DNA from: Hordeum vulgare subsp. vulgare
Lineage: Eukaryota; Streptophyta; Magnoliopsida; Poales; Poaceae
Length of the DNA: 64,000 bases
Assembly (NCBI RefSeq): GCF_904849725.1
Contig: NC_058524.1
Span: forward strand, 28,055,001-28,119,000
Direction of reading: 5' to 3'
Positions 1-11,464 of this stretch are shown here, in pieces; the stretch's first letter is position 1, and the number at the start of each line of letters is the position of its first letter. The translations under genes and the position numbers were made by a program. The notes beneath the pieces were generated by a model. That model did not search any database, was not told the DNA's origin, and worked only from the letters and a program-made list of their open reading frames with translations.

Positions 1-141
1 TTATTATTAGTCGTGCTGTCAGATCAACTGTATACGCGTGACCTCACAAGATTCAGTGAAGATCGTCATTAAGCACGCGCAAGCAGGAACGCAGCCAAGG
101 ATTCTATTACGGGGGGTTGACAAATTTTGCCTTTAGATTTC

Positions 142-282
142 TACTCCGTTCGTTTCTAAGTACAAGTCTCTAAAAGTTTCATTAAATAACTACAGGCGCA
201 TATGTATAGACATATTTTAAAATATAAATTCACTTGTTTTGTTTTGCATGTAATTTTTTAATATTTAAAAACGGAGGGAGTA
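142..282. mobile_element. Stowaway-type MITE
   Basis: Short element flanked by TA and bounded by CTCCGTTCG at the left and CGAAGGGAG-like ACGGAGGGAG at the right, with the AAGTCT/AAAGTTTCA interior typical of Triticeae Stowaway MITEs. No coding capacity. Tc1/mariner-type non-autonomous element by family knowledge. Confidence 0.75.
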
Positions 283-1176
283 GTCTGGAGGCTCGTCAAA
301 AAATATCATGCGGATAAAACCTAAATTAAATCTTCATCAGGGAAAAGGTGTGTCGTGCAACATAGAAGTGTACGCCTGCCCTGCCACGCTTTTTCGGGTA
401 AATGTCGCGGCACGCAGTCCACTTTGTTGATATGTGTCGCATCATCTTCTAAGACGTGGGACCGTCATTATTTATACATCATCTTCATCTTGTTGTTGGG
501 TTCCTTTTAGCCTATTTCGAACACGGATGTCGTGTTTCTACGGGTGACCAACGTGGCCTCTCCAAGGCCACCCTGGTTCTGCCGACCATATCTTCGTCTT
601 TTTCTAGCATAAACTTGTTATTATCGTCCTCGTCATCTTCCACGTCATTTCGTCTACTCTTGGTAACCGTGGGCAACATCGGCACCTTCTACCCCATGTC
701 GATTTGCGCCGCAGCCGTCCTAGAGGCCTCCTCTGCTGGTCCCTCCGACATGGTATATAGTTCATGTCGGTCTCCGTCTACGCACGCCTGGTGCTGGTAA
801 TAGCGACGCGTGTCTTCATCCCTGACATGTCCCCGGGCTTGGCTAACCCGGTGCGGCATCTCATCTACAATGGCTTCAACAACATCGTCTTCGGTATCGA
901 TACGCTCCCCACTGCCTCGATCGTGTAATCATTTTCTTAATCGTGCAGCAATGCGTCCCTGGCTACATGCGGCTTCTTTACGTCTGCAGCTCCACAGTGG
1001 CTACCTAGACACCAGTAACCTTGATTCGACAATGACCATGGCTACGCCACCCTACGCTCTCGGCTACATCGACATCCACACAAAGGGCTATCGACTCACT
1101 TGAGCAACTCGTCGACTTCCTCTACAGTCAACGCGTCTGTGGCACGACACCATCCACGACGCTCTACGATGGCTCC

Positions 1177-1198
1177 GGGGGGGGGGGGGGGGGGGGGG
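1177..1198. repeat. Homopolymer G run (22)
   Basis: Uninterrupted G tract. It is prone to assembly and slippage error, so reading frames crossing it should not be trusted. Confidence 0.95.
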
Positions 1199-1988
1199 AG
1201 GCAACCCATCAGCTTTTGCCTTCGATTTTTCTCCAGTTTGACCGTCCATGATGTTTCTATTGTCCTCAATGCTACAACTACAACTACGGTGGGATGTTAG
1301 AGTACAAATTGATAGGCTAGGATTTATTCACATTGATTGTATTCTTTCATATAAGATTCCTACCTTATCTCTAGGAGGCGTCCTGCTCTTCAAATCTTGT
1401 GCTCTATATATATTTGCTCCCACGCTCAATACAACACGCACCCCATTCCACCAATTCTTTCCCCTTAATCCCCTTACACTAATGAAAATAGAGGATACCC
1501 CGACACGTTGGTGCGGGAACCTTGCTAAAAGAACGCATAAAAGTTACTATAAAATATCTAAAACTAATGGAAAACAAATCTAAGCTTAAAATGAAGAAAA
1601 TACAAAGGGTATAAAAGAAAATACTGAATTACTGTTAAAAGAATATCATTTCTAACAAAAATGTGAATGTAAACTACATAGGAATGGTGGAAGCGACGAA
1701 CACATATATTTTTAATAAAAGATCTAACGCAAAAAATAACTTTTGAGTAACATGTATGAATTAATGATGTGGTGCTTGCATGCATAGAGTAATGCAAAAG
1801 AAATGTAATTTATGACTTGCATGCATGACTTGCTCTTGTGACATAGTTGCATGCTTAGGAAAAATAGCTAGTGGATAATATACACGCACCTCACTAGGGC
1901 TACGGTTTTAACAGTGACAAGCCCGAAAATGCTGCATCTACGTAAGCTTTACGGAGACTAACGTAAGTTTCCTAACTAATTAACTTAG

Positions 1989-2005
1989 CCCCCCCCCCCC
2001 CCCCC
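1989..2005. repeat. Homopolymer C run (17)
   Basis: Uninterrupted C tract followed by T and CCCC; length probably variable. Confidence 0.95.
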
Positions 2006-4072
2006 TCCCCTCTGATTTTCAAGGGGTGGGGGCGCTTCATCCTCCAGACTTCAAGTTTGATTGGTCTATGTAACACGTTACGTAAAACACTTATGTAGCA
2101 TTACGTGGATGTAGTATTACTCGTAACAAGCCTGATGGCCGATTTTTAAGAGGCTACACTCGTAACCCTCCCAAGGGTTTTTGCAGTAGTGATCTATACA
2201 AAAATAAATAAATAATGCAAGAGCCAGAAAACAATACGACTAGAGTTATAGTGGCACCTCGTACCAGAATTGCAACTTACTGAACCTCCTCTTTTTATTT
2301 CCCAAGTATCTCAAACGCCAACTTTGAACTCCAGGAACCTCAGTATCCTTGGAGACCCTCGTAGACACCCCTGGTGATGTTTTGTTCCATACCTGACCTT
2401 GTCAAATAGACAGTCCTTCAGCGTCAACCTCAACTTCGCTGCCCATTCGACCTCCCTTCGATATGCACTGTACTTTTTTTTTAGAACAGTTGCTGGATAT
2501 TTGACAAATAGAACTAGATTGTTTTGATTTTAAATTGGTGCGTGCATGGTTAATGGTGTAAGACAAATATACATCAGCGTGATTTTATGTGTTCGGAAAA
2601 GGTGTATGTGTAGGGAGGGTGTGGTAAATGTTTGAAGTGGTAGAACTATCTGTGTCAAAATAATAGTCCAGGCCTTTCAAAATTGATGTGTTCTAACTTT
2701 GTACCCATAATATGAATGTTTGACCCTTAAACAAATATGACTATGTGGGTGAAAGACTAGAAAAAACTTTATATTGTAAGCATTTTTCATGTGGTACCGC
2801 TTATGCATAACGAACATAAATGATTTTCCTTATATTAATTAGTCGTCTAAGTACAGATCTTGGCTTTCTGGTTCTAGTGAGCTTGGAATTTTCATAAATT
2901 TGAAAACACAACTTGAACTTTCAAAAAAATCTGAAATTGTGTCCACAGATATGTACACATGTTAACATGCAATACATATGAGCAAATTTGCACGTAGGCA
3001 TATTTTCATCTGCATATTCATCTGTCTACTTGAACACATGTTAACATGCAATACACATCAACTTGAAGATGCATGTAACCCGCAAAAAAAAAACTTGAAA
3101 TGCACTTAGACAAATCTTCTAATTCTTAGCTTAAACCTCTCTACGAAAATATTTACAATTCATCATAACAAGGTGTTCATGTTTTAGTTGTCTTTTTGCC
3201 CTGAAAAAAAGACAACTAAAGCAATATGATGCTTCATAAATTTCCTTCCAGAGAATTTCCAGCTAAGAATTAGACGATTTTGAACCTTTTTTTTATTAAC
3301 CTGCCTCATTATTAGCAATATATATATGTTAGTTACATTTTACATTATTCAGTTTATGCAGTTCTCATGCATCTAAATGCTTCACACATGTTCATCTACG
3401 CTCACAAAAAATCATGGACAAAAAGTTGTGCAGATCAATCGAGGTCGAACAGACAACGAAGTAGAGGCCGGACCAGCGAAGGACTGCTCACCTGACAAAG
3501 ATCATGGCAAGGAACACATCACCCAGACACATACATATACATATATACATATCGAAAGACCTGCTGCATGCATGTAGGACCTGAAGCACATATGCACCAC
3601 TCCTATTGATGTGCTTCACTAAGTAACTGGATCCCCTGCAGAAAACACACATAATTAACAGAGCATCACCTGCGTATATACCACTGTTTGTATCCCATGC
3701 ATGCATGACTCCACCGGTGTGCAAAAGGATCTGGATCATGATCTTGGTACGTAGACCTATGTACGCACGTACCTTTGTCAACCCCGCCGTGAGTCTCCAC
3801 CACGGCGGCGGCGGCGGTGTCTGTGCACCACAAACGACGATGAGGAGCAAGATATGCTAATATGCTACCATATGCTATATGTGTGTGTAGCAACTTGGTA
3901 TGCATATGTGGGGCATTTTATAGGCGGCAGAAGGCAGGAGCACACGTCGTGAGAAGGCCAGCACCGACGCCGGCGAGCTGAGCTAGCCCATGACAAAAGA
4001 CTAGGTTGGTAGACGGGTCGCCGGCCGGGTAGTTGGCTAGGGTAGCTAGCTCGCTTTCCCTCATCAAAAGAA

Positions 4073-4091
4073 AGAGAGAGAGAGAGAGAGG
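4073..4091. repeat. (AG)n microsatellite
   Basis: About nine AG repeats between GAAA and GGGAAAAAA; a potential SSR marker. Confidence 0.9.
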
Positions 4092-4442
4092 GAAAAAACC
4101 TAGGGTAGCTAGCAGATGGACTGTTGCTCGGTGTCCGGTGTGCGTGTTGCGTTGTCACGCGCGTTGGTGAGGTTTTGACTTGTGGGTGCCCCGAAACGCA
4201 CGCGCATCGGCATGCAGCTAGCACCAACGACCTCTCTCGCTCGAACATCATCTCGTACGTGGTCGTCGTGGCAACGCGCGCGGCATCCATCCCCTCCCTG
4301 CAACTGACCTACCACAGCCAGGTTATACGGCTGGCCTGAGTGGCCCTGTCATTATTCTCGTCTTGCAAAATATAATAGTAATGGTTCTGTCACTTTCTAC
4401 CCTCCAAGCGAGTGTGACTCGCCACGCGAGTGCTAAGTGCTA

Positions 4443-4967
4443 ACAGTATACGGGAATGTATATATCTGGTGCATCGGTGCTTGTGGTGTAACTCTGTCAT
4501 TTTCAACAGTATAGAGGAATGTATCTAGAGTATCGATGCTTGTGGTGTAACTCTGTCATTTTCTACACTCCAAGTGAGTGTGTCTCTGAAACCAACCCGT
4601 GGTCGGATTGGTTAGAAGGACTATGGTATCCCGTCCCTACCCACCAGAGTTCAAGTTTAAGACTTGACGTTGCTGTTTGTATTTTTTTAAATTTATTTCA
4701 GGTCTTTCTGCGATGTGTTTTCAATGGGAAGAGACGTTTTCGTCAACAACGAAGGCGTCAGTGGCGACTTCGTCAATGTCAAGATGATGTGCCGGCTTAG
4801 TGTCTCGAAGGTGCTCATAGGGGTAAGGTGCGCGTGTGTGCGTTCATATGGATGAGTGTATGCTCGTGTATGTAAGCGACTTTGATTGTGAGTGTGTCTC
4901 TGCCGCTTCAGTACTCACAGTATACGAGAATGTATCTGGTATAACGGTGCTTATGCTGCTACCTGCG
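4443..4967 (+). repeat. Short tandem repeat (unit about 63 bp) interrupted by an Au SINE
   Basis: Copies start at 4443 and 4506 with ACAGTATA(C/G)(G/A)GGAATGTAT and share GTGCTTGTGGTGTAACTCTG. A third, more diverged copy starts at 4917, beyond the inserted SINE. A related CTGTCACTTTCTACCCTCCA block precedes the first copy at about 4388. The array was therefore present before the SINE arrived. Confidence 0.7.
4589..4887 (+). mobile_element. Au SINE (tRNA-derived retroposon)
   Basis: Starts with AACCAACCCGTGGTCGGATT, followed by a tRNA-like head with a GAGTTCAAG B-box region, then the Au-specific body (TTATTTCAGG, GGGAAGAGACGTTTTCGTC, CTCATAGGGGTAAGG). It is flanked by perfect 15-bp target-site duplications GTGAGTGTGTCTCTG at 4574-4588 and 4888-4902, which fix both ends. 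Au SINEs are common in Triticeae. This copy is full length or nearly so; it is transcribed by Pol III in principle and depends on LINE machinery. Confidence 0.88.
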
Positions 4968-5384
4968 CACCGGACACCGTGACACATTTTAAAATATTTC
5001 ATGAGATACAAAAAATGATAAACTTGACATCTATGAGATAATGGACTAAGTCTAAAGTCCAACTTATGTTATATAATATTTACTATTTAGTGTTGAATTT
5101 GTTATTTTTTACCTCGAGCAATGCTCTGAATTTAATTTGAAATTTGGCGACAACATAAACCGATGGTGGGTGAATGCGTTATTTTTTTCTTCAAAAAATA
5201 TAATCATTTTAAAATGCATTACGGGCATCTGGTGCACTGGTACCACCAGAAGCACCGGTGCACCCGATACATTTCCAATATTATACTTATGTACTGTGCT
5301 GGGTCATTTAGTTTAAAACAAAATTATAATTACAAAATTTTGGACGAATATCAAAGATTCCTATTGTGTTTTTAATTAATTATT
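4968..5384. other. AT-rich intergenic DNA
   Basis: No gene, RNA or clear repeat seen. It ends at the ATTGT target site (5385-5389) of the Gypsy element. Confidence 0.6.
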
Positions 5385-5389
5385 ATTGT

Positions 5390-5922
5390 TGTCGTGGGTA
5401 TAAGTCTGACAGTAGATGTGTAGGGTACGAAAGTATGGGCAGAGCCTTAGATACGGCGATGTTGTATGAGTTCAGGCCCCTCTACGGTGGAGGTAAAAGC
5501 CCTACGTCTCGGTGCTCTTGGGAGCTTAGTGTCGAGTGGAATATCAGATTACAGTAAATGCCAACCCCTGCACCAGTGGGGAAGGGCGGCTTATATAGAG
5601 TACGCTGCCCTTCACAACGCCCCGGCGGACAGGGGTGGAATAGTGGCGAATAAATGCCTACGTTACAGGTAACGTATGCCTTAAATGCTAATCATGGTGT
5701 ATGAAAACGTATGATTGTTGCCCTCCTGGGAGGTTACGATGTACAGAGTGGAATTCAGTCAGTATGTTAAATACGCTCCGAATGCTCGTCACCGACTGGA
5801 TGATGGGGGAGTCCTTAGTTTAGTCGGAACTGTCTAAGGGCCTTGTCCTCTATGAAGGATAGTCCTTGGGTAGGACATATAGGGCAGGCCTATGACCCTA
5901 CCCTGGGACTATAACTCCATCA
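5390..5922 (-). repeat. 3' LTR of the Gypsy element
   Basis: 533 bp, TGTCGTGGG...CCCATCA type ends as read on the plus strand. It contains a TATATAAG promoter-like box when read in element sense (about 5591). It differs from its partner by a 22-bp palindrome-containing insertion at 5660-5681. Confidence 0.93.
5654..5681. repeat. 16-bp palindromic insert flanked by a 6-bp duplication, present in one LTR only
   Basis: This LTR reads ATGCCT (5654-5659), ACGTTACAGGTAACGT (5660-5675), ATGCCT (5676-5681). The other LTR has a single ATGCCT followed directly by TAAATGC near 17682. The insert is a perfect inverted repeat of 7 bp around AG. The change therefore arose after the element integrated. Confidence 0.85.
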
Positions 5923-6441
5923 TTAGTCCCCGAATGGATCGGGGTTGGAACGACGAAGTGATGCCTGGAGTACGGATCCGACTGGTATGGATGTGACTTT
6001 GACGTCGTTTGCCTCGATCCATTTTATCCTTTCGACCAGCGATCCGAGTGAATATACCAGTGAAACGAACCGTCAGGGACCGAGTGCTTCCGCGGAATCT
6101 TTCGATGTGACCGGTCAAACTGACATTGGCGGATTTTCCGGGATCCTCAAATTTCGATTGCCGTGCGCTCAGGGGGATGACGACATCGCCATCGAGTAGT
6201 TTCTGCCGCCTCGATTACTGCGCCGTTATCTTCTCCACTAACATCGCAGCAGCCGGTCGGGGGGATAAGATTTCGGGGCCACCTGTTAGCGACTTAGTCG
6301 GAAGCTTATTTAAGCCCTTCCGGCGGGGATCTCTTGTTGCGCTGCTCTTCTTCCTCGCGTTAACCTCGCTCCTCCCGCAGCTCCTTGCGCGCCTCAAGCC
6401 TCCTCCTTCCTCTCCTCCTCTGCAGATCTGTTGCCTTCACC

Positions 6442-9400
6442 ATGACGAAGGGGCAGACCAGCAAACTCGGAGTGCAGAAGAAGAAGAAGAAGAAGAAGGG
6501 GGCGGCCCCTGCTCAGCAGCGACAGCGGGCACTGCCGGCGGCTTGGACCCAGGGGGATTTCCTCCCCTCCACGGTGACGGCGGACGACTTGCTGGAGCTG
6601 GTGGAGGACGGCATGATCGCCAACAAGTCGTGGAGGCTGCCGGCGAAGGGCGAGACGGAGCCGGCGCCGAAGGAGGGGGAGCGCGTCCTGCTGCTCAGCC
6701 ATGTGTTCAGGGGTTTCTCCCTGCCTCCCCACCCCTTCTTCAGAGGTATTATGAATCACTTCGGGCCGCAGCTCCATCATTTTCCTCCGAACGCGATAGC
6801 CCACCTTGCCGCATTCGTCACCCTTTGCGAGTGCTTTATTGGATGTCCCCCCACTGGGGGCTCTTTAAGTAGGTCTTCTCCGCTAGGTCCCAAACTGTCA
6901 AAAAGCTTAGCCAGTCGGACGATAAGACCCATCTCCTCCAACTCTGCGGGGGCTTAGGCTTCCAGAAGAAAACAAAACCTAGCTACCCCCCTCTCCAGTT
7001 GTCCGAGTCAGTTAGGAACTGGCAGTCGACCTGGTTCTACTGCCAGGACATCGTCTGTCCGAATGCTGCGACTGGGCTGCCACCTTTTAGCCTAGACCGT
7101 CCGGCCCCTCCCAGGCAGCTTGCGCTCTCAAAGGTGGAAAAGTTCCAGATCCAGCCTCTGGTCGACGCGTTGATAACCGTCGTCCGCAAGGGAGTCACTG
7201 GCACAGACTTGCTGGAGACTTTTCTGGGTCAGCGCATCCAGCCGCTGCAAGCCCGACACCACGCCATGTGGCACTACGTGGGGCCTGAGGATTCCACTCG
7301 GACTCACCCAGAGTGCGTGACCGGGGAGACGGTGACAGCGTGGGTCCGCAGCATCACAGGCGCATGCGACAAACCCCAAGGAGCCCGGCGAGTGAGGCCC
7401 TTCCGCGCTGACAACGCTCCTCCGAATAAGGTGAGCGCATCTTGTCGAGTGCTTTCAATCTTCTTAGATTTATCGCTTTTCTTGTACCGCCGCCTGGCGT
7501 CTGACGTTGCCGACTGTGTCTTGTGCAGGAGTGGACTAACTGGCATTCTGCCGTCTCGAACGGGAATCCAGCTGAGGAAGAGGAGGGCAGCCAGGAGGGC
7601 AGCATGGACAACGACGAGTACGTCTCCGACAGTGGGGAGACGGAGGAGGAGACCAAAGAGGAGGAGGAGGTTGGGGAGCAGAGCTCGCCACCTCCACCAC
7701 CAGAACATCGAACTAAGCGCCGTCACGATCCCGCGACTCCGCCGGCTCCTCCAGCGGCCTCGAGTGCTCCGCCAGCCCCTCCCGTAGCTCGGAGTGCTCG
7801 GAGTGTGAATAGGACTAGGGACGCTGCTGCCGAACCCACGGACCAGCCGTCCAAGGTGGCCAAACCTAGCGGGCCCAAGCCTCGGAAAGCTTTGCCTCGG
7901 ATGAGGATCGCTGTTCCAGTCGCCTCAGCGTAAGTGTCTTGCTCTCCCATCATCCTTCAGTATCTGATTGAACTCATGCTTATCTGTCGAGTGGATTTCA
8001 CTCAACAGAGCTGCTACCTCCGCCGCCTCTCTGCCGCACCAGGACGATGATCCCATGGACAGGGATAACGCTGCCACATCCCAGCAAGGTATGTTGTCAC
8101 GACTCTGAGAGTTTGTATTTATCGTTTCACGAGTGTTGCCTTTAATCTTGCCCTTTTTCTGTAATTTCATGTTGTTCAGTCGGGATTCCTTCGGAGGTGA
8201 TTCATCTGGAGGACGACGACCAAAGGGGGTCAGGGCCAGCTTTAGCGCCTGTCCTTGAGGTTGTCCCATCTGCTGCTGCTCCCACCATGGCCGTGCTGCC
8301 GACCGAGACGATGCCGCCGACTGAGACGGGGCCCCTCGCGGCGGAACCGACTGGAGCGGAGCTTGGGATGCCCAAGGAGTCTTCTGCCGGGCCGGGTCCG
8401 TCAACCGTTCAATATGACGCCTGACATCTCCCGGAAGACCAGGTGGGGGCCGCCAAGGACGCCATGGTGCAGGTGGAGTTGATGGAGGGTGATGCCAAGG
8501 GAGCGTACGACTCCATCACGTCTTTGTACAAGAGAAGCTTGGAGCTCCGGGACGATATCCGAGTAAGTGCGCTAGTAAGTGTTTACTTTCCTCTTGTCAC
8601 CCACTAGGGGTTGCAGTGATAGACCCGGATACAGTAGGATGATTTTGCAGTGGGTTCACTCCGAGTGAACCCAGTGGGTGTAGTCCCCGAGACTTCTGTC
8701 GACTGCTTGCACTGGCAGTTGTCTTTAGATGCATTTTCCGTTACCTGAGCGGATCAGAGCTGATCTGCCCGAATGGTTCCAGTGGGGGCAGTCCGAGTGC
8801 ACCCACTGGGTGTAGTCCCCGAGAGTAGTGTTACTCAGGTCGGGTGATAGTAGTGTCATAGATTTGTCTATTTGTCATGTAGCTCAATAGGGCCGGCATG
8901 TTCGAGCTTCATGCCAGTGGGTCACTCTTAGTGAACCCACTCGGTGTAGTCCCCGATACCACTGTCGATTGCTTGCATCGGCAGGGGTCTGAAGAACTTT
9001 GAGCTTTGTTTGTTTTCCTTGTTGAATGTGTCTGATCTTCCCTTTGCACTGATTTAGCACAAGACTTGCGAAATGGGATCCGCGTACAATGCTCTGAAGG
9101 CTGAAAAGATTCAGCTTGCTGCAGAATTGGAGGCGGCTGTGAAGGGAGCTCTTGTTGACCGAGAGAAGTCTTTGGAGGAGTCCCGGGAGACCAACAAGGC
9201 ATTGGTGGCCTAAATTGAGAAAATGGGCAGGCAAATAACCGAACGGATGGGTCAGCTCAAGTTGATGAACAATCGGTGCATGGCGCAGGAGAAGTACGCC
9301 AGCGATTGGGCAAGGAAGATGATTGCACTGCTTGGTGGTAAGCTTTTTGCCGAGTGCTTCTTGTCTTTGGAGTTTATTCTGCGCTTACTTTCTGCTTGTC

Positions 9401-9890
9401 TTTTCTTGGCAGATTTTTGTCTCGACGCTGAGGCTGAAGCAGCCGACATTGAACGGTCGGTTGTTCCGAACGTTCCACTCGGCGACGAAGCCAACCGGGA
9501 CATGCTCCGAGCGCATATTCACCTTGGCAGAGTGGGACCTTTCATTGGCCGCCTGAGAGAAGTCATCGGCCGGATCGACAAGGAGCTGTGGCCCGAAGAC
9601 GATTCCCAGCAAGAAATAGAAGGGTTGATGACTCGGTAGGAGGACGTCCCGAACAGAGTGCAGCCATGGAAGAAGTCTGCCGCTCGTTGTGGTGCGGACG
9701 TGGCGCTATCGCTGGTCCGAGTGCATTGGAAGGAAGCTCGCGAAGAAAAGTTGAAGGCGTTGCAGGTCGCCAACACCAAGAAGCTTTGATTCGAAGATTT
9801 CATGGAGACCTTCCTCGACACAGCCACTCGCATCGCAGACGGGATCGACCTTGACACCTTTGTGGAGCCTGCCAGTCCCGGTGACGCTTG
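6442..9890 (+). pseudogene. Spliced 'putative gypsy-type transposon' gene, antisense to gag-pol (degenerate)
   Basis: A multi-exon gene on the strand opposite to gag-pol, between integrase and the 3' LTR. ATG at 6442 starts MTKGQTSKLG plus a lysine run. The block at about 6691-6860 (VFRGFSLPPHPFF, HFPPNAIAHLAAFVTLCECF) matches what I know as the plant Transposase_28 / 'putative gypsy type transposon' domain. After a frame change near a C run at about 6846, homology-like text continues (NWQSTWFYCQDIVCPNAATG). Introns fit GT-AG at about 7432-7528, 7931-8009 and 8090-8179. Later exons are acidic, proline-rich and then helical (9058-9336, 9412-9639). Stops at 8422-8424 and 9211-9213 and a frame change near 6846 show decay. 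A TATA-like TTATTTAAG lies near 6307. Function unknown in the family; it is not a known transposase. Confidence 0.7.
8630..8990. repeat. Imperfect repeats within an intron of the antisense gene
   Basis: Three related blocks at about 8650, 8780 and 8915 contain CCAGTGGG, GAGTGAACCCA and GGTGTAGTCCCCGA; the first and third are followed by a CGACTGCTTGCA-like string. The same CCGAGTG/CACTCGG motif recurs in the larger array at 10.1-11.4 kb. Confidence 0.6.
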
Positions 9891-10129
9891 AAAAACTTTA
9901 CCTCGGTATGCCGAGTGGTATCTGTATCAAACTTTGGCCACTGCTATTGGCCGTCACATTCGTGGTTCGGTGTGGATAAGCTTGATCCACACCGAGCCGA
10001 CTGATCGTAGATCCAACTTTGAATTCAAATCGAATATTTTGCTCTTCTTTCGCCAAAAAAATTTGTGACACGATTTTGGCTCGTGGTTTTTCTTTGGCGT
10101 TTCTTGGTGAAGCCAATGGCAAACATGAG

Positions 10130-11365
10130 GAAGCTTTTTACTTAGGCGACTCTGAGTCGCAGCTAAGTCCCCGAGTGTGACTTTTCGTGCGCACTCGGAG
10201 TGAGTTGACACTCATGTAGTTGTCAGTTGTCTTCACATCTACATGAGCCTCAATGAGGGTCTGCTAAGCCTCCGAGTGGATCTCGAGGACACACTCGAAG
10301 GAAGCTTTTTTACTTAGGCGATTCTGGATCGCAGCTAAGTCCCCGAGTGCGGCTTTTAGTGCGCATTCGGAGCGAGTTTGTACTTAGGCGATTCTGGGTC
10401 GCAGCTAAGTCTCCGAGTGCGGCTTTTGGTGCGCACTCGGAGCGAGTTTTTACTTAGGCGATTCTGGATCGCAGCTAAGTCCCCGAGTGCGGCTGTAAGC
10501 TCGCACTCGGAGCGATTTGCTACTCATGTAGTTGTCAGTTGTCTTCACATCCACATGAGCCTCAGTGAGGGTCTGCTAAGCCTCCGAGTGGATCTCGAGG
10601 ATACGCTTGAAGGAAGCTTTTTACTTAGGCGATTCTGGATCGCAACTAAGTCTTCGAGTGCGGCTGTAAGCTCGCACTCGGAGCGAGTTGTTACTCATGT
10701 AGTTGTCAGTTGTCTTCACATCCACATGAGTCTCAATGAGGGTTTGCTAAGCCTCCGAGTGGATCTCGAGGAAACATTCGAAGGAAGCTTTTTACTTAGG
10801 CGATTCTAGATCGCAGCTAAGTCTCCGAGTGCGGCTTTTAGTGCGCACTCGGAGCGAGTTTTGTACTTAGGCGATTCTGAATCGCAGCTAAGTCCCCGAG
10901 TGCGGCTGTTAGTGCACACTCGGAGCGAGTTTCTACTTAGGCGATTCTGGGTCGCAGCTAAGTTCCCGAGTGCGACTTTTAGTACGCACTCGGAGTGAAT
11001 TTTTTACTTAGGCGATTCTGGGTCGCAGCTAAGTCCCCGAGTGCGGCTTTTGGTGCGCACTCGGAGCGAGTTTGTACTTAGGAGATTCTGGGTCGCAGCT
11101 AATTCTCCGAGTGCGGCTGTTAGTGCACACTCGGAGCGAGTTTGTACTTAGGCGATTCTGGGTCGCAGCTAAGTTCCCGAGTGCGACTTTTAGTACGCAC
11201 TCAGAGCGAATTTTTTACTTAGGCGATTCTGGGTCGCAGCTAAGTCTTCGAGTGCGGCTTTTGGTGCGCACTCGGAGTGAGTTTTTTACTTAGGCGACTC
11301 TGGATCGCAGCTAAGTCCCCGAGTGCGACTTTTAGTGCGCTCTCAGAGAGAATTTTTTTTTAGAC
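10130..11365. repeat. Stem-loop tandem array in the Gypsy 3' region
   Basis: About 13 copies of a roughly 70-bp unit starting TACTTAGGCGATTCTGG. Each unit holds two potential hairpins: ACTTAG...CTAAGT with internal GCGA...TCGC, and CCGAGTGC...GCACTCGG. Three copies of a second unit (CTCATGTAGTTGTCAGTTGT... to GGATCTCGAGGA, near 10211, 10512 and 10692) are interspersed, giving a mixed higher-order pattern. The array lies between integrase and the antisense gene. Open frames crossing it are by-products of the repeats. Untranslated-region tandem repeats are known in several large grass Gypsy elements. Confidence 0.9.
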
Positions 11366-11464
11366 CGGAGTCTGCAAACGCAAAAGAATTTTGAACCTGC
11401 AAGAAACCAATCTGCTTTGTATTACTTCAATGATACTTGTTCTTTACATTGTCCTCGTCGGCGG

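Larger units (their letters stand above)
283..4372. other. Intergenic DNA without a supported gene
   Basis: Open frames here are short, have no recognisable domains and mostly begin at GTG or similar codons. The stretch holds a run of 22 G at 1177-1198, a run of 17 C at 1989-2005 and an (AG)n tract at about 4073-4091. Short frames between 3480 and 4340 overlap on both strands and look like chance. I see no gene or RNA here. Confidence 0.6.

Noticed and set aside
456..1300. Three adjacent short frames
   Set aside because: Non-ATG starts, no domain, and a 22-base G run within; not supported as a gene.
1890..2200. Possible CACTA element (CACTAGGGCTACGG and AGTAGTG ends)
   Set aside because: The ends match only over a few bases and the 3-bp flanks do not agree.
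10378..11293. Open frames with repeated peptide text across the 10.4-11.3 kb array
   Set aside because: They are translations of the tandem repeat; there is no domain and the frame depends on unit length.
10130..11365. CRISPR-like appearance of regularly spaced repeats
   Set aside because: Spacers are repeats themselves, units are ~70 bp, it lies inside a plant retrotransposon, and no cas genes are present.
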